Shown: one piece after another, positions 12,007-20,665 of the stretch | Layout of the letters: each line of letters opens with the position of its first letter | Position numbering within the stretch: the stretch's first letter is position 1 | NCBI GenBank assembly: GCA_001579985.1 | Contig: LRSR01010375.1 | Location: 1-20,665, forward strand | From: Hypsibius dujardini | Taxonomy: Eukaryota; Tardigrada; Eutardigrada; Parachela; Hypsibiidae | Direction of reading: 5' to 3' | DNA length: 20,665 bases | The notes under the pieces: model-generated | Databases searched by the model: none | Seen by the model: only the letters and a program-made list of their open reading frames with translations | What the model was told of the DNA's origin: nothing | Position numbers and translations under genes: made by a program

Positions 12007-12677
12007 TTATTCTTCCGTCGGCGCCTCCTCGATCGCAGGTGCCTTATTCTCATACTGATGTTTGATGTCCTTCCATAATTTCTGAAAGATCCAAAAAATT
12101 AAACTGCAATTGTAAAAAACAACAAAGTTCTCAATCAAGAGATCACCAGTGCAGATATCATAATACTGATATCATTCGAGGAATCTCTGCGTTGCTCTTC
12201 TGGTCTTTCTGCATTCACAAACGCAGCTAGTCAATAACAGCTGCAGTTATTTGACTTAAGGACAAAGATTTTGTGTTTTTTTTGTATGGAGTTTAAGTCA
12301 GAGTTCGATCCTTCCTCTTCCAGCAGTTCAACAACGCAATCGCATAAACTGATTTACCCTAAGAAAACATCAAACAATCGACCAATCAATTGATCAATCG
12401 ACCAATCACTTGATCAATCACCAATCAATTGATCGATCGACCGAGTTTCAGCTTGCCAGTGTAATAGGAGGAAAGACTTTTTCGCAGCTAATCAACTAAT
12501 CAATCCAAGACAGTAGTGACCTACCCCTCTGTTCCAGTTCTCGAAGATCACATCGCCTGTCTTGTTGAATGCCCTCTCGAAAAAGAACCCTCCAGCGACA
12601 ATAGCCAACAGAAACGTTGACGTTCGTCGGAATACTTTGCGATAAATCACGTCGACAATTCCGCTTGCGCCAGACAT
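12007..12677 (-). CDS. UQCR10: Cytochrome b-c1 complex subunit 9 (QCR9/UQCR10), 2 coding exons
   Basis: Exons 12677-12525 and 12081-12007 join to 75 residues; vertebrate UQCR10 has about 63. It is a small single-pass subunit of respiratory complex III in the inner mitochondrial membrane. The family signature is clear: FRRTSTF (16-22), a hydrophobic helix (about 20-35), FFFERAF (31-37), then W-N-R-G at the exon end running into KLWKDIKHQYENK from exon 2. A short acidic tail of about 11 residues (APAIEEAPTEE) extends past the usual C-terminal lysine. The start codon directly follows a splice acceptor (gtttcag|ATG). With the donor AAG|GTGAGC at 12753 this implies a 76-bp intron right in front of the ATG. 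It is head to head with IER3IP1 and tail to tail with SLX1. Confidence 0.93.
12366..12442. repeat. CAATC-rich repeat with internal inverted copies in UQCR10 intron
   Basis: Units such as GACCAATCAATTGATCAATC repeat about three times with small changes. Each contains a TTGATCAA-like self-complementary centre. It lies in the intron between the two coding exons. Confidence 0.75.
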
Positions 12678-12754
12678 CTGAAACAGGAAAAAAAAATTCC
12701 CTGCGCCCCGAAATCAAAGGCATTGCACATCCGCTATGGAAGAATCCGCTCACC
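12678..12754 (-). other. Probable 5' UTR intron and exon end of UQCR10
   Basis: A donor AAG|GTGAGC has GT at 12753-12752, and an acceptor with a polypyrimidine tract ends at 12678, the base before the ATG. The 76-bp intron matches the common small intron size in this window. The non-coding first exon would begin upstream of 12754; its 5' limit is unknown. Confidence 0.5.
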
Positions 12755-13127
12755 TTTGCGATGATAGAACACACCGATCCGAGACACAAAGATCCGCAAA
12801 AAAAAATTGTTAAAGCCTGGAAGCGAGGAGGTTTATAAGTGATTTCGCAGACGGATTTCGATGAAATGAAGTTTTGATCCCACTTTGATGTTTGGTCGGG
12901 CGGCCGGGTTTCTGAATCAGATTGAACCGACCTGTTAGCAGGGAGCGAGCTTAGCCGATCGGCCGATCAAAAAGTTCCATCGGTCGATCGGCGGATTGAT
13001 TGATTGATCGGTCTGACGCATTCTTTTTTTATTTTTGTTCTCCAATTTCCAAACATTTCATTTTCCGAATTTTCACCCACGAGCGAGTGGACATGTTTTA
13101 CTGGTTTAATGCTTTGGGGAATTTATT
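12755..13127. promoter_or_regulatory. Compact bidirectional promoter region between UQCR10 and IER3IP1
   Basis: Only about 370 bases separate the first UQCR10 exon from the IER3IP1 start codon, and both genes are transcribed outward. The centre holds a GATCGGCCGATC-like self-complementary block (about 12956-13010) and a T-rich tract (13022-13062). No TATA element is obvious. A 12-codon upstream ORF starts at 13093. Confidence 0.5.
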
Positions 13128-13131
13128 ATGA
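13093..13131 (+). other. Upstream ORF whose stop overlaps the IER3IP1 start
   Basis: ATG at 13093-13095 opens a frame of 12 codons (MFYWFNALGNLL) that ends with TGA at 13129-13131. The main start is ATG at 13128-13130, so stop and start share bases as ATGA. Whether it lies inside the transcript depends on the unknown transcription start. Confidence 0.5.
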
Positions 13132-14347
13132 CTTTCAGTTTGTATTCCCTACTGGAGGCGGGTCTTTTGGTGGTTAACGCGATTGCCATCCTGAATGAAG
13201 AGCGGTTTTTGAAGAAAAGTGAGTGCATCTGCATGGTTCATACGTGGAATATTGCGCTCTTCATGGACTTTTGTTTTGTGTACATTTTTCATCATTCAAA
13301 TTGCAGTCGGATGGGGAAGGGAACACGTTCAGCCTGGAGGCGCTTACTATCAACAGGGCTACGCGCCGCCACAATCTACGAAAGCACAGATTATTAACCT
13401 GGTCAATTCCGTCCGTACTGTCATGCGATGTGAGTAAATCAATCAATCACCGAATCCACAGATCGTCGGAGAGGAAACCAAGGCGCTGTGCTTGTTTAAA
13501 ACTGCGAATCTATTGACATCCGACTAAAATAATCATCCGACTTTTTAAGTGGTCAAAATTGTGAAAAATATTTTTCGCGTAAGTCGTGAAAAAACTCACG
13601 AGTCTCCACTGCTAAAGCAGCATTGCCAAAGCGAGGTTGCTTTACTGATTCTGTGAGTACAGAATCAATCAATCAATTACTTGGTCAATGGCCAAGCAAG
13701 ATGAGGGAAGGGCTCTGGAATGGACCACCGGGTGGCAGGGGGCGCTCTACGCAGCCTAAGTGAAAATTGATAAGTCACTGCATAGTCAGCGACCTCTATA
13801 GGGAGCTTTTTCCAACCGTTCAATCATTTCGTTTTTTCCCAAAAGTTTTTTTTCGTACCTAATACACGTTCCATCGGGATTGTCGATTATTTTCTATCGT
13901 TTGGGTCTTGGTGATAGCCAAAACCTGTGTGGAAGTTGTGATTCCAGGGTGGCCCATTCCACGGTACTGTAGTTCCTCGATAGATAGCAGCTGTACACGT
14001 AAAGCATGCAAGGCACACACGCTAACGAGTATGGGGGGGGGGGCCAATTTAACGTCACACAGCTCGTACGCTGTCGCTATCTATCAAGGAAGTACAGTAC
14101 GTAAAAGTCAAGTGGCCCATTCCAGGATCCCTCCCTCATACCTATCGGCTGTGTTTGCGCGTAATCAATGAAGCAATCAACTGTTTTCAAACTTGATGGA
14201 ACACTTTTACAGTCCGGCTCCCTCTGACCCGTTTGTGTGGCTTCAAATGTTTGTTTGTATCCTTTAATTTTTACCGGCTCTTTTCTTGCAGTTCCACTTA
14301 TCATTCTCAACGCAGTCACGATCGTTCTGCTGCTGCTCGCCGGATAA
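13128..14347 (+). CDS. IER3IP1: IER3IP1/Yos1-like ER-Golgi protein (3 coding exons)
   Basis: Exons 13128-13218, 13307-13429 and 14292-14347 join to 89 residues (vertebrate 82). Yos1/IER3IP1 is a small membrane protein of the ER and Golgi needed for ER-to-Golgi vesicle transport. Visible: N-terminal membrane segment starting MTFSLYSLLEAGLL with the conserved NAIAILNEERFL, then IGWG at the exon 1/2 join (31-34). A variable hydrophilic loop rich in Gly, Tyr, Gln and Pro (35-53) follows, then LVNSVRTVMR and a C-terminal membrane helix PLIILNAVTIVLLLLAG ending at the stop. The splice join gives Phe72 before PLII, where I recall Val in vertebrates. Intron 2 is the longest in the window (862 bp) and carries a fold-back element. 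A plus-strand AATAAA lies 149 bases after the stop. Confidence 0.93.
13949..14124. mobile_element. Fold-back (MITE-like) element in IER3IP1 intron 2
   Basis: Two arms, 13964-13996 and 14066-14100, are imperfect reverse complements sharing GTACTGTA, TTCC and GATAGATAGC blocks. Just outside them a 13-base direct repeat, GTGGCCCATTCCA, occurs at 13949-13961 and 14112-14124. The centre contains a run of eleven G (14033-14043). The layout resembles a small non-autonomous inverted-repeat element, but no transposase relation is shown and direct repeats of this length may not be a target duplication. Confidence 0.5.
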
Positions 14348-14404
14348 AATTACATTGTTCACTGTGTTTAATGATTCTTGCATTGCATGTATAATGATGT
14401 ATCA

Positions 14405-14410
14405 TTTATT
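14405..14410 (-). terminator. Candidate polyadenylation signal for the SLC26 gene
   Basis: TTTATT on the plus strand is AATAAA in the direction of the SLC26 gene, about 315 bases after its stop at 14725. Confidence 0.4.
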
Positions 14411-14495
14411 GTACGGTCATCGCATAACCAGACCTGACTAGCCCGTATGTAACCGAATTGGGTCTAGAGAAGAAACAGTAAAAACTAAAATGCTC

Positions 14496-14501
14496 AATAA
14501 A
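14496..14501 (+). terminator. Candidate polyadenylation signal for IER3IP1
   Basis: AATAAA lies 149 bases after the IER3IP1 stop and is followed by a G/T-containing stretch. Further A/T-rich hexamers occur at about 14550-14572. Confidence 0.5.
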
Positions 14502-14724
14502 ACACCTGAGGACTGCTGCGGCGTATGCTTAAACAAAATGCCGGATAAAATAATAAAAAATTAAATAATAAATCAAAGCCAAGTATGGCTGTAAAGAAGC
14601 TGCACTGACAAGAGAAGCGGATGGATTGGAGCCATAATCTCGAGGAATAATGACTCTGAAGGAAGGTCCACTGCGCCGCCATGAATCCCTGAAACAGTTG
14701 ACCGAGATCACACACCACGACCTA

Positions 14725-17700
14725 CTACGTGTGTAGATGTAGATTCGTGGAGTCTGCATTCGGATTGGGAAACTCGACCGCAGAGTATGTGGCAGTTTGA
14801 CCGGTGGCAGATATAGCGACTCGCTCTTTCTCCAGAGACGACTTGTTATCGTGGAGACCGGTAATGGATGACGTGAAAGCCGCCGGGTCGTTTACCGTAG
14901 TGAGGTTTTCCATCTGCACGTCCTCCTCTTTAGTCTGCACAAGACGCATGAAGTCGTGGCTGTTTATTCCGTATCCGGAAGACGGATGCAAGTTAGCTTG
15001 ACCAGCTGAAACAACAAAGTCAGACGTGAGCTTGATTGTCTACAATCAACAATCAACGACAAGATTGAGTACAGTGGAGGGTACGGGTAAAAGGGGCGGA
15101 GCATGGGGTGACATGTTTGAAAATGGAAGAAAGCAGGAAGTAAGCAACCGCTGCCGATCATGTGGTTGATTGTTCGATTCTTTGAAAAGCACCCCTGCCC
15201 CGCCCCTTTTGCCCATTCTCCGGACCCTACAGTGTATTCAATCTTTTCTTTGACTGTCTAACGTTGTTTCGTTGGCTAATTTTAGATCTTTCGATCAATT
15301 TACTGTACCGGCAGCAGTGTTGGTAAAGACGATATCGCGTCGTGCTGCATGACAACTCGCGACAATGTTCCTCATCGTCCTGACGGTGGAATAATCAGCA
15401 TTGGTCAAGTGCACACCGTTGAACACAATCGGTGGGAATTTCTCGTCCGGCGGTGCGTTCTTCCTCTCTTCCACCAAATCAATGTCATCCAACAGGCTAT
15501 CCACCATGAAATCCGGCGCAGCGGACACGCCGTAACGGAACGCTCCAGGATTCAACAGGTCTTTCGCGAATATATCCTTGAAGAACTCGGCTGAGGGGAA
15601 GTACAGCGCCGAGTGGGGCGTGACTGTGACATTGAATTTCGGTTTGGCTTTCGGGCCGGAAGATGGTCCGCTGCCCATTTCCCGTTTGTAGGCGCGACGG
15701 TATTCCACAGTCACGAGTGGTCGAGCCAACGGATACACCAACATCAGCAAGGATATGCCGATGCCGAGGGGAAGTCCATACTCCACTCCAAGAAGTAGGC
15801 ACAGGATGAGGGTGGACAACAGAGGAATCAATTCGACACGATTGACTCGCCAAAGATCTCGAAATATCTTCACATCCACCATGACGAAAATGGCGGATAT
15901 AATTACAGCAGACAAGGCAGCCTTGGGAATGTATTGCAGAACGGGGCTCAGGACGGACATTGCGATGAGGACGAACGCGCCTGCAAGAAAATACAATTAA
16001 TAAACAATTTAGCTTTAATTAAAGTTAATTAATTAACCAAGATCGTCGTTTCCCGTTTGTCTATCTGTCTTTACTCTCCCATTAAGGATAAGTCACTCTG
16101 GTGATCCCGATTACTTTTGTGTACAGGTTAAGTGTGTCTGGTCAATTTCAACATACCGGTGAAAATTCCGCCAAGAGGTGTCCGCACACCACTCTCAGCA
16201 TTCAGAGCAGTCCGCGAAAAAGCTCCAGTCACCGGAAACGCGGACACAAAGGATCCCAAGATGTTGGAAATGCCCAGGGCGATGAATTCCTGAGTCGAGT
16301 CGACGGTGTAGCCGAACCGGTGACTAAATGCTTTCGCGACGACAATCGACTCAAACAGCCCGATGATGGGGATCAGCACCAGTCCAGCACCGCATCCGTC
16401 GACGACTTCCATGAAGGTCTTGTTGTCGGGTGTGAAAACCGGCGGAACAAAGGCCGGCAGGCCACTTTTCACCTCATGCGTGATTGTGAGGGGACCGGAA
16501 CCGTCGATCGACGTCAGGGACGCTGCCACGACAGTCGCGATAATTACCACCAACGCATATCGACCTGTGTGCGTGTAGACAGAAATAGATTAGATGAGCG
16601 TACACAAGATGCACTGCTTCTTGATGCAGGCTAACCATAGCAGAAAATTTTGATGATTTCCCGCAAGAGTTTCCATCCGAAGTTTGCCTGCTTGTTCCGG
16701 AATCGATTGTGCTTCAACAGCGGAGCCAAGGCTTTCAGCACAAGGATACTCCCAATGCAGATCGCGCCGAGAAGAACGTCCCAGCCACTGTGAGACAAAA
16801 TAAGCGACAAATAAGCTGTGATTAAGACTGGGAACCTGCCTACTTGAATTGTCTTACTTGGTTTCGTGGACATGATGACTGTAACCGCGAATGATATTGA
16901 ATAGATTGTTTCTACTCCGCCCAAAATTTATTCCAAGGAGACCTTTGACCTGTCCGAGGATGATCAAAATGGAGGCTGCCGACATGAAACCGCTCATTAC
17001 CGGCGACGAAACAAAATTCATGAGGAAACCTAGAAAGAGAGAGAAAGAGGTATCAACAATGACAGGCGAATACAACACAACAGCAACGCCTGAATGGACC
17101 GACCTAAGTTAAGGATCCCCATTAGGAGTTGGAAGCACCCGCAGAAGAAGGCCAGAAGGACGGCATAAGTTGCTGCCACATGTGCATCAGCTGTTCTGTG
17201 AGGGATGAACGCACTGGTCAACAGCGATAACAGCGCCGTCGGGCCCTGAAACGCAAGTTTTGATTGTGAAACGGTTTCGGCAACACAGCGAGACGCACTC
17301 CAAGTACAAATGCACGTACCACAGTCACATCTTTCGAAGTGCCGAAGACGGCGTAAATAAAAGGAGCCATGAAGGCCGAATACAGTCCGTACTGAAACAA
17401 GAAATCAAGTCCCATAAGTCAACGTTTTGAAAGACGAAGCAAATTAATTCCGTTCTGCACGTTCTGTACCTCAAGAGGTAAATCTGCAATTTGCGCATAC
17501 CTGAAACAACAATTCGTCTGTGAACAAGAGGAACTACAGGAGAGCGCGGAGGTGCGGAAAACGACAACTTACGCTAATGCTTGAGGCACGACAGTTAATC
17601 CAACGGTCAACCCGGCAACAAGATCACCCGAAAGATCCATCAGCGTGTAGTGAGGTAGCCACATCGAAATAGGAAATCTGCGCATCAGCGTGTTCAAGGA

Positions 17701-18321
17701 ACAGAAGGACCGCAGTCCCTCACGTAAATCCTGACGCGACAAAGGTCCGCCATACCTGAAACAGATGTTCCATCACAAACAATTGGGCAAATGGCAATAC
17801 ATCAAGCAATAAACAAACTCAAAAGTTTTTCTAAAACTCTCAAGAAAATGAGCAAGCGAAAAAACGATAAGAATTGTATGGGATGACGAACGAACCAATC
17901 AATCAAGTGCTCAGTTAAATTCAAGACTGACCAAATCAAACAATGATTCAATCAATCAATCGATAAAGCTGATCAATGACAAAAAACAGATGACGTACGT
18001 TCGTATTTGGCATTCCTCCACCTCGTCATCATCTCCAGCAGCACCAATGCTCCTGCCATTGCCAAACGGTCCTTTTCCTCCTAATCCGTTTGCTCTTCGA
18101 TTTCTCGGCTGATCGTCGAAATTCGTCTTTCCCGCTTCCGGGTCTAAGTCCAGTTGATCAAACCGCAACTGTTGATTTCGTGGAAAATCTCCCTGCCCCA
18201 ACTCGTCCTCGACGCCTGCGTTCTCAAATTGTTGGTATCCAAAACTTTCCGAACCTTTTGAATTCGACGGCGTGTTAAGTCCAAAAGCGGAAAGGGAAAG
18301 GCGTGGATCCGGGACGTCCAT
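14725..18321 (-). CDS. SLC26A11-like sulfate/anion transporter with STAS domain (10 coding exons)
   Basis: Exons 18321-17999, 17755-17573, 17500-17470, 17391-17320, 17245-17104, 17029-16858, 16787-16636, 16564-16157, 15980-15309 and 15005-14725 join in phase to 811 residues. SLC26 proteins exchange or channel anions such as sulfate, chloride or bicarbonate across membranes. The membrane domain (about 135-590) matches SLC26A11 best from memory: GLTVVPQALAYAQIADLP, YGLYSAFMAPFIYAVFGTS, VGPTALLSLLT, LGFLMNFVSSPVMSGFMSAA, GLFESIVVAKAF and FPVTGAFSRTALNAESGVRTP. A STAS-like domain starts near 609, with a loop insertion at about 636-672 and an altered end. The first 108 residues are polar and low complexity, and there is a 31-base microexon. 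Human SLC26A11 has about 606 residues, so this protein is long at both ends. Donors of exons 5 (G|GTCGGT) and 7 (G|GTTAGC) are weak but needed for frame and family fit. It is divergent to the ZIP gene. Confidence 0.93.
15070..15237. mobile_element. Fold-back element in SLC26 intron 9
   Basis: Arm 15070-15110 contains GGGTAAAAGGGGCGG and arm 15190-15237 contains the reverse complement of GGGCAAAAGGGGCGG. Flanking GTACAGTGGAGGG and ATACACTGTAGGG blocks also pair. The arms are imperfect (small gaps, several mismatches) with an 80-base spacer. This is an inverted-repeat structure resembling a degenerate MITE. No coding potential or terminal signature assigns it to a family. Confidence 0.5.
17935..17965. 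repeat. TCAA repeat in SLC26 intron 1
   Basis: A short AATCAATCAATC run, a further example of the tetranucleotide family found in introns across the window. Confidence 0.7.
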
Positions 18322-19031
18322 TGTAACGACGCAATTGGATAATTATTGTTGAAGAAGACTCCGTTTCTTCAAAGGTGAAAATGAAGCTGTCGGGTGATTG
18401 AACAGGGTGTTATCGTAGTGTTTGCCATCCATATCAACGTAGGCTGTGCGTCATGCTCTGATAGTTTGCAGGGTCAAGCAAGCTAAAACAAGCCCAGCCT
18501 CATACCTAATCCCGGTACGTAACGGGCCCGACAGCCTGGATGGAAAAGAGTTCAGAATGAGCAAATTTTTAAGAAATTCGCAAACGTCAACAACAAAGTC
18601 AAAAATGTCCTAGTGCAGTGATGTTCGATTATTATGATTTGGCGTTCCCTTATTCTATTATGGCGTTCTCTTACTCTATTATGGCGTTCCCTTACTCTAT
18701 TATGGCGTTCCCTTATTCTACTTCGGGCGTTCCCTTATTCTGATTCTGGCGCTCTCTTATTCTAATTTTTGTGCTCCGCTTATTCATTTCTAGCGCTCAC
18801 TTTTCTCGACTTGTTCCGTTACCAGTTTCTTCACTTCCGTTGTTAATGGATTCTTGCGTTCTGTTAGGACACAGTTTATAAACCTACATAAAAGTAAATC
18901 ACGCACCACATTTTGTGGGATATTTACGATTTCGGCATGAAGCACAGGGGAAGTTTCTCGTCAGAAGTTCTGAGGCTTTGAAAGCTCAGTCAGTGAACGA
19001 CTGGCAAGTTCCAACGTTGCACGCTGAGAAA
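18322..19031. promoter_or_regulatory. Bidirectional 5' region between the SLC26 and ZIP genes
   Basis: About 710 bases separate the two start codons, which face outward. Near the SLC26 side the sequence is unremarkable. The middle is occupied by the 21-bp minisatellite (18641-18812). The ZIP frame is open back to about 18915 with an earlier ATG there, but the segment before 19032 translates to a hydrophilic stretch unlike ZIP N-termini and is more likely 5' UTR. Confidence 0.5.
18641..18812. repeat. Decaying 21-bp minisatellite in the SLC26-ZIP intergenic region
   Basis: About eight units begin at 18641, 18662, 18683, 18704, 18726, 18748, 18771 and 18792. The best four follow GGCGTTCCCTTATTCTATTA with a spacing of exactly 21 bases. 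Later units have spacings of 21-23 and grow less similar towards the ZIP gene, so divergence has a direction. Confidence 0.92.
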
Positions 19032-20665
19032 ATGGATTTAATCACAGCGAACGTGATTACACTTCTGGCCATGCTAAGCAGCTGTTTCCTCGCATCTCTA
19101 CTGCCCTCCCTTATTCACATCCATGCGGACCCAAATTCTCGGAAGAAAAGGCTTATTACCGCTCTTAAGCGGTACAGGTGAGGCGTCAAACACGCGTTCT
19201 TTCTAACTCAGCAGGGGGGGGGGTACATTAATATTTAAGGGACTGCACATGTAATGAGGCTCAATCTATTGATTGATCGTTCGATTGATTATTCTGTGCC
19301 TTTCTGCATGCGGGGCTCTTTGATTGGTCTATTGAACATTTCAGCGCTGTGAATTTCAGCTTGATACTTCACTTATTGTTCTGTGGGTCGGTCGATAAAT
19401 TGATTGTTTATATTTTTGTTCAGAATTAAGTACAGTAGTACATTCTTCTTTCTTTGTATTTGCAGCAACTGCGTTTCGGGTGGAGTTTTTGCAGGAGCAT
19501 TCTTCACCCAGTTTTATCCACACGTCATCAGCAGCTTTTCCGGCCTCCTTGCTGTTGACTCGGTCTGGATGCACCCGTTGCAGCTCGGTCCAACTCTAGT
19601 TTTTGCGGGGTTTTTGATGACCGCGCTGTTGGAAATGCTGGTGGATATTGTCCTGAAACGACTGCGTCATTCCAAATCCGCGCGTGAGCTTCAGGAACGC
19701 GGTGCTCATCAGGAGCTGCAGAATGCTCCGTCACAAGCTCCCCTTGTGCTGGACGACGACGACTCGTCGGACGATGAGCGGAGTAGCGTTGATACCGATC
19801 CCCTCGCACCGTCTGGTATCGCACCTCGTAGTGCGGGTGTTGGTACGCGAACTGAGAAGTTGCAGGTGATGAAAGTCACATCGCGTAGTAGCAGCGGAGC
19901 ATCCAGGCACAGGTCGGTGTAGAATTGTGATGATTTATTGATTTTAAGCGCTGGAGCGAGTGATTTGATGCATTTGTTCTTTTGTCGATATACGTCAAAC
20001 AAACAAACATGTCGGTGCAAGCAACGAATCAATCAATCAATTGCCCAGTCACCCATTGTCAATTACAATAAGTTGTATAGACTCATCCCACTAGTTTGAT
20101 CATTGATGGAGTGGGACTAATATTCTGTAGTAGTTTAGTCCATGAAACTGCGTGGTTGCCAAACGTGTCGATTTGAGTTTTCTCGCTAAATGTCTGCTTT
20201 TTTCAATTTGCTTGGGGGGAGAGTTCGCATAATATCTCACGATCGAGAACCTATGTGCTATTTGGGAATACACACCCTTCTTAAGTTCACGCGGCTCAAT
20301 TAGAGTGACCTTAATTCCGGTTTTTTTCCTCTGCAGCCATTCGCATTCACATTCGACAGCCGGTCATGCCGGGCATAATCACAGTCATCACCATCACCAC
20401 GACATCTCCTTCGACGATTACCAAGGCGCCACACGTTTCATCGTTCTGGTTGCCTCACTGGGGACACACTCGATATTCGAGGGTCTAGCCCTGGGCCTGA
20501 TCAAAGACGTGCAGCTGCTGATGAACATGTTCATTTCCATTATCGTCCACGAGGTTCTGATGGCGTTCGCGTTGGGTATATCTCTGGCCCGGCAGAAAAT
20601 GAAGCTCCGTTCGCGGTTGCTCTTTTGCTTCATTTTCTCCGTCATCATTCCGTTGGGACAGGGTG
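19032..20665 (+). CDS. ZIP-family (SLC39) zinc transporter, 5' part, continues past the window
   Basis: Exons 19032-19177, 19466-19912 and 20337-20665 (cut by the window end) give 307 residues so far. ZIP proteins carry Zn2+ or other divalent metals into the cytosol. The protein looks like the ZIP1/2/3 type: first membrane helix at residues 5-28, GGVFAGAFFTQFYP for helix 2, and LGPTLVFAGFLMTALLEMLVD for helix 3 (written here only as a landmark). A long variable loop (about 110-228) ends in a His-rich stretch with 13 His in residues 199-219. Helix 4 has HSIFEGLALG (H242, E246) and helix 5 has VHEVLMAFALG (H269, E270), the metal-binding positions. The start context aaaATGG is good; an in-frame ATG at 18915 is less likely. 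The donor of exon 2 is weak (CACAG|GTCGGT). The C-terminal helices lie outside the window. Confidence 0.92.
19214..19290. repeat. G-run and TTGA repeat in ZIP intron 1
   Basis: A run of ten G at 19214-19223 is followed at 19265-19290 by ATTGATTGATCGTTCGATTGATT. The latter resembles sequences at about 9308-9330 and 8200-8240 and belongs to the window-wide TTGA family. Confidence 0.7.

Larger units (their letters stand above)
14348..14724. other. Convergent 3' region of IER3IP1 and the SLC26 gene
   Basis: About 380 bases of A/T-rich sequence between two facing stops. Plus-strand AATAAA at 14496-14501 (with more A/T-rich hexamers near 14550-14572) serves IER3IP1, and minus-strand AATAAA at 14405-14410 serves the SLC26 gene. 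The two 3' UTRs would therefore overlap by roughly 100 bases. No coding signal is present. Confidence 0.6.

Noticed and set aside
12300-12315. A GTTCGATCC sequence like the B box of a tRNA gene
   Set aside because: No A box or cloverleaf-capable sequence lies upstream within 60 bases; the flank is a T-rich stretch.
15295-15308. The SLC26 reading frame ending at a TGA just after exon 9 (TVN then stop)
   Set aside because: A donor G|GTACAG precedes it, and the next exon continues in phase for 93 codons. It remains possible as an intron-retention isoform.
18641-18812. Regular 21-bp units as a possible CRISPR array
   Set aside because: The units are directly adjacent without unique spacers and decay progressively; this is a minisatellite in a eukaryotic genome.
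18915-19031. An upstream in-frame ATG adding 39 residues to the ZIP transporter
   Set aside because: The added stretch is hydrophilic and unlike ZIP N-termini, which start close to the first membrane helix. The ATG at 19032 has a better context.

Overview
The window is animal nuclear DNA. Every recognisable gene is broken by short introns (65 to about 860 bp, nearly all GT-AG). The set includes an inhibitor-of-apoptosis protein with two BIR domains and a RING finger, an IER3IP1/Yos1 protein and an SLC26A11-like anion transporter, which together point to a metazoan. Seven genes in 20.7 kb, small introns and tetranucleotide-rich introns suggest a small, compact invertebrate genome. A tardigrade or another small ecdysozoan would fit, but nothing here decides the species. 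I see no bacterial, viral or CRISPR content.

Layout: an IAP gene on the minus strand (1138-3484) and a 2.9 kb gene-poor stretch with a CA-rich minisatellite. Then come three head-to-head pairs: PSMC3/Rpt5 (minus, 6340-8742) with SLX1 (plus, 9728-11610); UQCR10 (minus, 12007-12677) with IER3IP1 (plus, 13128-14347); and an SLC26A11-like transporter (minus, 14725-18321) with a ZIP zinc transporter (plus, from 19032, cut by the window end). Neighbouring pairs meet tail to tail, and the 3' ends of IER3IP1 and the SLC26 gene probably overlap.

The genes do not form one pathway. They are mostly housekeeping: proteasome regulatory particle, DNA-structure nuclease, respiratory complex III, ER-Golgi traffic, anion and zinc transport, and control of cell death. 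I reconstructed exon structures by hand from reading frame, splice consensus and family similarity. The coding phases close exactly for all six complete genes, giving 506, 427, 295, 75, 89 and 811 residues.

The non-coding part has more oddities than the coding part. They are a 33-bp near-perfect palindrome sitting on the 5' splice site of SLX1 intron 2, two fold-back elements in introns, a 21-bp minisatellite between the SLC26 and ZIP genes, CAGA-type repeats that lie in the sense direction of three introns, a TTGA/TCAA repeat family in many introns, and a short upstream ORF whose stop overlaps the IER3IP1 start. I found no convincing sign of a new multi-gene system.
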